Positions 6,442 to 10,114 of a stretch of DNA of 10,114 bases are shown piece by piece; position 1 is the stretch's first letter; each line of letters begins with the position of its first letter. The position numbers and the translations under genes are program-made. Under the pieces are notes generated by a model. The model searched no databases and was not told where the DNA came from. It saw nothing but the letters and a program-made list of their open reading frames with translations. Source of the stretch: Bacteroidota bacterium. GTDB taxonomy: Bacteria > Bacteroidota > Bacteroidia > Bacteroidales > VadinHA17. The stretch covers positions 1 to 10,114 of the forward strand of contig DUOU01000023.1 in the NCBI GenBank assembly GCA_012838685.1, given 5' to 3'.

Positions 6442-9400
6442 TTAATTAAATATATAACGCACGCCAATCTGAAGTTGCCAGCAGTTTGTGTAAACCCTGT
6501 TGTTCGTGAAACTTGTGGAAGGCAAATACCTTGTTCCACTGGCGTCGGTACTATAGTACATTGAATAGGTGGGAACATTGGAAGCGGTTTTTCCCTCATA
6601 CTTCAATATTTTTCCATAGTTCGATGGAGAAGATGATTGGATCAAACCCCAACCATTGTTGATAAGGTTTCCAAAATTCAATATATCCAGGCTTACCTGT
6701 AAAGTGTTAACGGTGGCTCCCGCCTTGATTTTGAACTCTTCGGTAATTTTCAGGTCGATTCTGTTCAGCCAAGGCATTTTAGCGCCGTAAGCTTCGGCAT
6801 ATTCACCTTTATGTTTGCTGAGATAAGCGTCCTGTTCAACAAATTTCCAGAAGGCTGTGGCCTGTTCGTCCGCGGAAAAGCCGTTGGCATCCACAAATGT
6901 CAGTTCGTTGGCTGAAGCGGGGATATAGATCAGATCGGATGTCTGTCCGTCCTGGTTCATGTCGTTTGAATACATATAACTAAACATGCCTGTGTTGTAG
7001 CCGGCGTAATAAAGGCCGATGTTTGTGGCAAGGTTTTTCGCATACTCAAATTTATAGCTGAATGATCCGATTACTTTATTTGGGGTAAGATACTGTGAAT
7101 TGTGGAGATCAAGCAGATTTGGGCCATCCACTGACGGGAGGTTGTTCCAGGCCGAGTAAGCCTGTGATCCGGGGTTTCCGGAAATCTCTTTGGCCACGGT
7201 ATAGGTATATGATGCCATTAGGTTCATATTTGTCACCGGCTGGGCGGTAACCATAATGTTCGCTGTTCCGCTGTATCCTTCGCTTGTGTTTTTAAGAACT
7301 ATGGCACCACTTGTAACCCTTGAAGATACCATGGCGGCATCCTTGTTTCCATAATCCAGCCTGTTATCCGGTCCGGCAAATGTAGCAAGTCCGGACGGGT
7401 CAACCACATTATAGTTTTCCATGCATACAGCGTTGATGTCTTTGTTTAACATCCCCTCAATGGTGAGAGTAATAGGCATCTCTATAGGTAGTTGGTAGTC
7501 AACAGCTATGGCATTTTTCCAGAGTTGGGGAAGTTTGAAGCTGGGATCGATCCCCACAACGGTCGCCCGGGAAATATCGGCTTCTGTCGCGTAATTTGGA
7601 GCCGTTGGCAACCCCAATGTGGAGATCATCTGGTTAACATCAGTTATCAATCCGCCTTCAAGTACCGCAAGGTCGCTAGCCCTGGTTATTGATGCGGTAT
7701 TTTGTAACATACCCGCGTTTGTGGGCATATTGGTGAAGAATACAAGAGGTATCCTACCGGTAAATACACCGGTTCCGCCTCTAAGTATCAAACTCTTATC
7801 ACCATTAATATCCCAGTTGAAACCGATTCGGGGAGAGAATTGAACGCTTACATTCGGCCATTTTCCGTTATCTATTGTTCTACCATTAAAGTCGATATCC
7901 AGAACTCCAAGATTTGTTTCCATTTCGTTCAGGTAATTCAGCATATCGGCCCTCAAGCCGTACGTGAGTTTGAGTTTTTTTGTAATGTTCCATTCGTCCT
8001 GGGCATAAACACCTGATTGGGCGAAAGCCACCTCGGCGGCGGGGCTCAGTTCCCCACCGTAACCGTAAGTCAGACCAAACGCTATAGGGGCGGCTCCATT
8101 TCTGAAATCGTCAAGAGAAGCGTATTTATAGTAGCCGGTACCGTAGCGCATGAAGTTGTTCACAGCGTTTTGGTACTCGAATGATGCGCCTGCGGTGATG
8201 TTGTGGCTTCCGAAGGTCAGGGTCACATAATCGTTTACGTTGAAGATGGTGTTTCCAACCTTGTTGTTCCACGAAAAGAGTTCATAACCGGCGCTCATAA
8301 AGGCGTTGCCATCTTTCCAGATATCGATATGTGGGAACGGTTTGGAGTTGGAGCTGCGCTGATCAACAATACTGGAATAGGTTACCAACAGTTTATTGGA
8401 TATTTTGTCGTTTAACTTGCTGTTCAGCTCACCGGCGATGGAAAGCGCGTTGTTGTCCATAAAGTAGCAGTTATCCAGAAACGCCATGGCGTCTTTGGAG
8501 ATACGGCCGGAAGCCGCTCTTGTACCGACCGTGGAGGTGGCGTTTGTTGAGTTTGCGGTAGAATTTGTTGTGTAGTTAAACCTTAAACTCAATTTATTGG
8601 CGTTATTGATGTTCCAGTCGATTCTGGTCAACGCTTTGTAATTGGTAGTACCTCCGTCGTAGTTGCTATATGGTCCCGGATCATAACCATAATTGGTTTT
8701 GAGAATCTTGGCGAACTCATCTAAATCACTGGCCCTTACCCTGCTTATGTAGTTGTCGGCATCCGAAACACCGTCAGTTGAGAGTTTCCAGTTATGTATG
8801 GGAGCGGGAGAGTTCTCATATTCCCCGTTAACGAAGAAGAAAAGTTTATTCTTGATAATAGGGCCTCCTAGGGTAAATCCATAGGTGGAAAGAGACTCGG
8901 TTGCCCTTTCGCCCAGATCGTCACCATCTATCTTATTGCCCCTCATATTTTGGTTTCTTTGATAAGTATAGGCGCTTCCTTGGAAAGTGTTTGTACCACT
9001 CTTGGTGATAGCGTTGATACCTCCACCAATGAAGTTTGTTTGTCGTACGTCAAACGGGGCGATAACCACCTGCACCTCCTGGATAGCATCCAGAGATATT
9101 GGGTTGCCACCACCGGGCAGATTTGACGATAAGCCAAAGTTGTTGTTCAGGTTGGCACCGTCTATCGTGAAAGAGCTCATCCTGCCGTCGCGTCCCGCAA
9201 AGTCGGTTCCGCCCCCCGAATAGGGAGAAAGTCGTGTAAAATCTTCCAGACTCCTGTCGATTGTAGGCATTATACCCAACTGGGTGTTGCTGATGTTGGT
9301 TATAGCCCCTGTTTTTTTGCCGGAGAACTTTGATCTGTCGCCAATAACCGTAACTTCAGATAATTGTGTCGCGGATTCTTTTAATTCCACGTCCAGCATA

Positions 9401-9699
9401 AAGGTTTCACCCAGTTTGAGAGTAACCTCTTCAAATACGGCTGTAGCGTAGCCTATAAAGGAGACCTCTATAGTGTATGGTCCGCCAACGCGCATACCCT
9501 GAATGTCGAACAGTCCGTCGCTGCTGCTGATAGTGCCATACCGTGTTCCTGACGGCCCGTGTAGTGCCACAATCGTGGCTCCGGGAACGGTTTCGTCACC
9601 TGAAGAGACTACGCCGCTCAAGCTGGCGGTAGTAACCTGCGCATATACCCCAAAGAAGGTAAAGAACAGAAGTGTGAGCAAAGTAGCGATTTTTTTCAT
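6442..9699 (-). CDS. TonB-dependent outer-membrane receptor, Oar-like
   Basis: A 1085-aa beta-barrel receptor that would import a ligand across the outer membrane using TonB energy. From ATG 9699, residues 1-20 are a signal peptide ending GVYA before Gln21. Residues about 25-108 are a carboxypeptidase-regulatory-like beta-sandwich domain (ending LDVELKES). SEVTVIGD near 114-121 resembles the Bacteroidota TonB-box region. The plug follows to about 235 (SSFTIDGANLNNNFG, DAIQEVQVVIAPFDVR, GGGINAITKSGTN), then the barrel, ending LQIGVRYIFN. Overall phrasing (KLFFFVNGEYE, ALTRIDWNINNANKLSLRFNY) resembles Oar-type receptors rather than classic SusC. No SusD partner follows: the gene ends in a terminator and then the phosphodiesterase gene. 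The frame also opens at ATG 9762, but those 21 extra residues would bury the signal peptide, and a -7 box lies between the two ATGs, so 9699 is preferred. Ligand unknown. Confidence 0.92.
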   Translation of the reverse strand: MKKIATLLTLLFFTFFGVYAQVTTASLSGVVSSGDETVPGATIVALHGPSGTRYGTISSSDGLFDIQGMRVGGPYTIEVSFIGYATAVFEEVTLKLGETFMLDVELKESATQLSEVTVIGDRSKFSGKKTGAITNISNTQLGIMPTIDRSLEDFTRLSPYSGGGTDFAGRDGRMSSFTIDGANLNNNFGLSSNLPGGGNPISLDAIQEVQVVIAPFDVRQTNFIGGGINAITKSGTNTFQGSAYTYQRNQNMRGNKIDGDDLGERATESLSTYGFTLGGPIIKNKLFFFVNGEYENSPAPIHNWKLSTDGVSDADNYISRVRASDLDEFAKILKTNYGYDPGPYSNYDGGTTNYKALTRIDWNINNANKLSLRFNYTTNSTANSTNATSTVGTRAASGRISKDAMAFLDNCYFMDNNALSIAGELNSKLNDKISNKLLVTYSSIVDQRSSNSKPFPHIDIWKDGNAFMSAGYELFSWNNKVGNTIFNVNDYVTLTFGSHNITAGASFEYQNAVNNFMRYGTGYYKYASLDDFRNGAAPIAFGLTYGYGGELSPAAEVAFAQSGVYAQDEWNITKKLKLTYGLRADMLNYLNEMETNLGVLDIDFNGRTIDNGKWPNVSVQFSPRIGFNWDINGDKSLILRGGTGVFTGRIPLVFFTNMPTNAGMLQNTASITRASDLAVLEGGLITDVNQMISTLGLPTAPNYATEADISRATVVGIDPSFKLPQLWKNAIAVDYQLPIEMPITLTIEGMLNKDINAVCMENYNVVDPSGLATFAGPDNRLDYGNKDAAMVSSRVTSGAIVLKNTSEGYSGTANIMVTAQPVTNMNLMASYTYTVAKEISGNPGSQAYSAWNNLPSVDGPNLLDLHNSQYLTPNKVIGSFSYKFEYAKNLATNIGLYYAGYNTGMFSYMYSNDMNQDGQTSDLIYIPASANELTFVDANGFSADEQATAFWKFVEQDAYLSKHKGEYAEAYGAKMPWLNRIDLKITEEFKIKAGATVNTLQVSLDILNFGNLINNGWGLIQSSSPSNYGKILKYEGKTASNVPTYSMYYSTDASGTRYLPSTSFTNNRVYTNCWQLQIGVRYIFN

Positions 9700-9737
9700 G
9701 TTGTCTTTTTTTTGTTTTAGGTTTTGATTTATATCCG

Positions 9738-9745
9738 CAAAACTA
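9738..9745 (-). promoter_or_regulatory. Candidate -7 box for the TonB receptor gene
   Basis: Read on the minus strand this is TAGTTTTG, an exact match to the Bacteroidota -7 consensus TAnnTTTG, about 39 nt before ATG 9699. No clear TTTG -33 box lies 19-21 nt upstream. A second, weaker option further upstream has TATTTTAA with a TTG about 21 nt before it. If the first is used, the transcript excludes the ATG at 9762. Confidence 0.35.
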
Positions 9746-9926
9746 TGTAGGTATTGTTTCATTTTGGTTATTGAATTGTTACGAAAATGTTAAAATACAA
9801 TTTTCGATGGGACCCCCGCAATCCAAACCCCATAAAACCAATAATGTTTTCGGAACCGATAAATATTAATTGTTTGTCCCATGAACCACATACCAAAAGT
9901 ATGGCAATTTTGGGTTAGGTATAATA

Positions 9927-9979
9927 AAGTTTCACCGAAACTTACCAACATTTATTGTTGATATGTTCCGGTGAAACCT
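9927..9979 (-). other. 53-nt near-perfect hairpin with strand-specific G-U pairs
   Basis: Plus-strand arm 9927-9941 (AAGTTTCACCGAAAC) faces 9965-9979 (GTTCCGGTGAAACCT). After a single T/T mismatch (9942/9964), 9943-9950 pairs with 9956-9963 around a 5-nt loop. Of 24 stacked positions 20 are Watson-Crick. Three more (9928/9978, 9938/9968, 9945/9961) are A-C mismatches on plus but G-U wobbles on minus. Minus-strand RNA would therefore form 23 pairs. It is followed on minus by CUUUAUUAUACC, only a weak U-tract. It lies 88 nt after the stop codon of the right-edge frame, so a 3'-end or terminator-like role for that gene is the simplest reading. Confidence 0.6.
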
Positions 9980-9981
9980 CT

Positions 9982-10018
9982 ATGGAAAAATTGCGATAAT
10001 AATTCAACAATTTTCCAT
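9982..10018 (-). other. AT-rich hairpin adjacent to the long hairpin
   Basis: Plus-strand ATGGAAAAATTG (9982-9993) pairs with CAATTTTCCAT (10008-10018) except for one bulged A, giving 11 pairs around a 14-nt loop. It sits two bases from the long hairpin. It is AT-rich and thus less stable, so its function is uncertain. Confidence 0.4.
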
Positions 10019-10055
10019 TATTTTATTGATATTGTTTACCGCAACTACGGTTACG

Positions 10056-10074
10056 ACAGATAATTTTTATCTGT
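10056..10074 (-). other. Short hairpin spanning the stop codon of the right-edge frame
   Basis: ACAGATAA (10056-10063) and TTATCTGT (10067-10074) are perfect inverted repeats around TTT. On the minus strand the stop codon TAA of the glycine-rich frame lies inside the first arm. With only 8 mostly A-T pairs it is a modest structure. Confidence 0.4.
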
Positions 10075-10114
10075 ACCCGCCACCGCCGCCGCCACCGCCG
10101 CTAAAGCCGCCGCC
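10067..10114 (-). CDS. Glycine-rich C-terminal tail of a protein cut by the window edge
   Basis: Only 15 codons plus TAA are visible on the minus strand: GGGFSGGGG followed by more glycines and ending YR. Such GGGFSGGGG tails are known at the C-termini of TPM-domain (YgcG-like) and DUF2207-type membrane proteins, so one of these is a reasonable guess, but no domain can be seen here. The other open minus frame reads as alanine/valine-rich, and the plus strand as proline-rich; the glycine frame is preferred because of the recognisable Phe-Ser interruption. It lies upstream of the TonB receptor gene on the same strand, separated by the hairpin-rich region. Confidence 0.5.
   Translation of the reverse strand, partial: GGGFSGGGGGGGGYR

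Larger units (their letters stand above)
9700..10066. other. Hairpin-rich intergenic region upstream of the TonB receptor gene
   Basis: The 367 bp contain no supported gene. The part nearest the receptor (9700-9800) should carry its promoter. The part from about 9889 to 10074 contains a run of inverted repeats: a small one at 9889-9903 (CATAC/GTATG), the long hairpin at 9927-9979, one at 9982-10018, and one at 10056-10074 that covers the stop codon of the flanking right-edge reading frame. Confidence 0.6.

Noticed and set aside
6442..9699. Receptor as the SusC of a polysaccharide utilisation locus
   Set aside because: No SusD, glycoside hydrolase or regulator is present in the window, and the sequence style is Oar-like.
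9700..9762. Upstream ATG extending the TonB receptor by 21 residues
   Set aside because: The extension is polar and would place the signal peptide internally. A consensus-like -7 box lies within it, so the ATG is probably upstream of the transcript.
10067..10114. GC-rich trinucleotide run as a repeat expansion or CRISPR-like array
   Set aside because: The run is explained by glycine codons in a frame with a plausible end (GGGFSGGGG, then YR and stop). There are no spaced repeats.

Overview
The window looks like ordinary chromosome from a member of the Bacteroidota, most likely Bacteroidales. Supporting signs are lipoprotein signal peptides in several genes, an M49 dipeptidyl peptidase with the HECLGH motif, an Oar-like TonB-dependent receptor, weak or absent Shine-Dalgarno sequences, and a TAnnTTTG-type -7 box. 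No plasmid, phage, transposase, CRISPR or rRNA/tRNA signature is visible.

Layout, left to right. Positions 1-497 (-) hold the 5' part of an OmpA-C-domain lipoprotein that runs off the left edge. Positions 550-1521 (-) hold a class II fructose-bisphosphate aldolase. A 350-bp divergent intergenic region follows. Positions 1872-3941 (+) encode an exported, probably lipid-anchored, M49-family dipeptidyl peptidase. Positions 4073-5032 (+) encode a polytopic membrane protein of the nucleoside-recognition (Gate) family. It converges on, and overlaps by 44 nt, a zinc phosphodiesterase/nucleotide pyrophosphatase lipoprotein at 4989-6197 (-). Positions 6442-9699 (-) encode a large TonB-dependent receptor that ends at a clear intrinsic terminator. 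Positions 9700-10066 are non-coding and unusually rich in hairpins. The right edge (10067-10114, -) carries what looks like the glycine-rich tail of another protein.

Working together: the aldolase is central glycolysis. The other genes mostly concern the envelope and nutrient capture: peptidoglycan anchoring (OmpA-like), peptide trimming (M49), nucleotide or phosphodiester hydrolysis (NPP-like), possible nucleoside-type transport (Gate protein) and outer-membrane import (TonB receptor). A link between the NPP enzyme and the Gate protein is only an inference from adjacency and family names. I found no convincing new multi-gene system. The most unusual non-coding signal is a 53-nt, 23-pair hairpin at 9927-9979, in which every imperfect pair is a G-U wobble only if the minus strand is transcribed.
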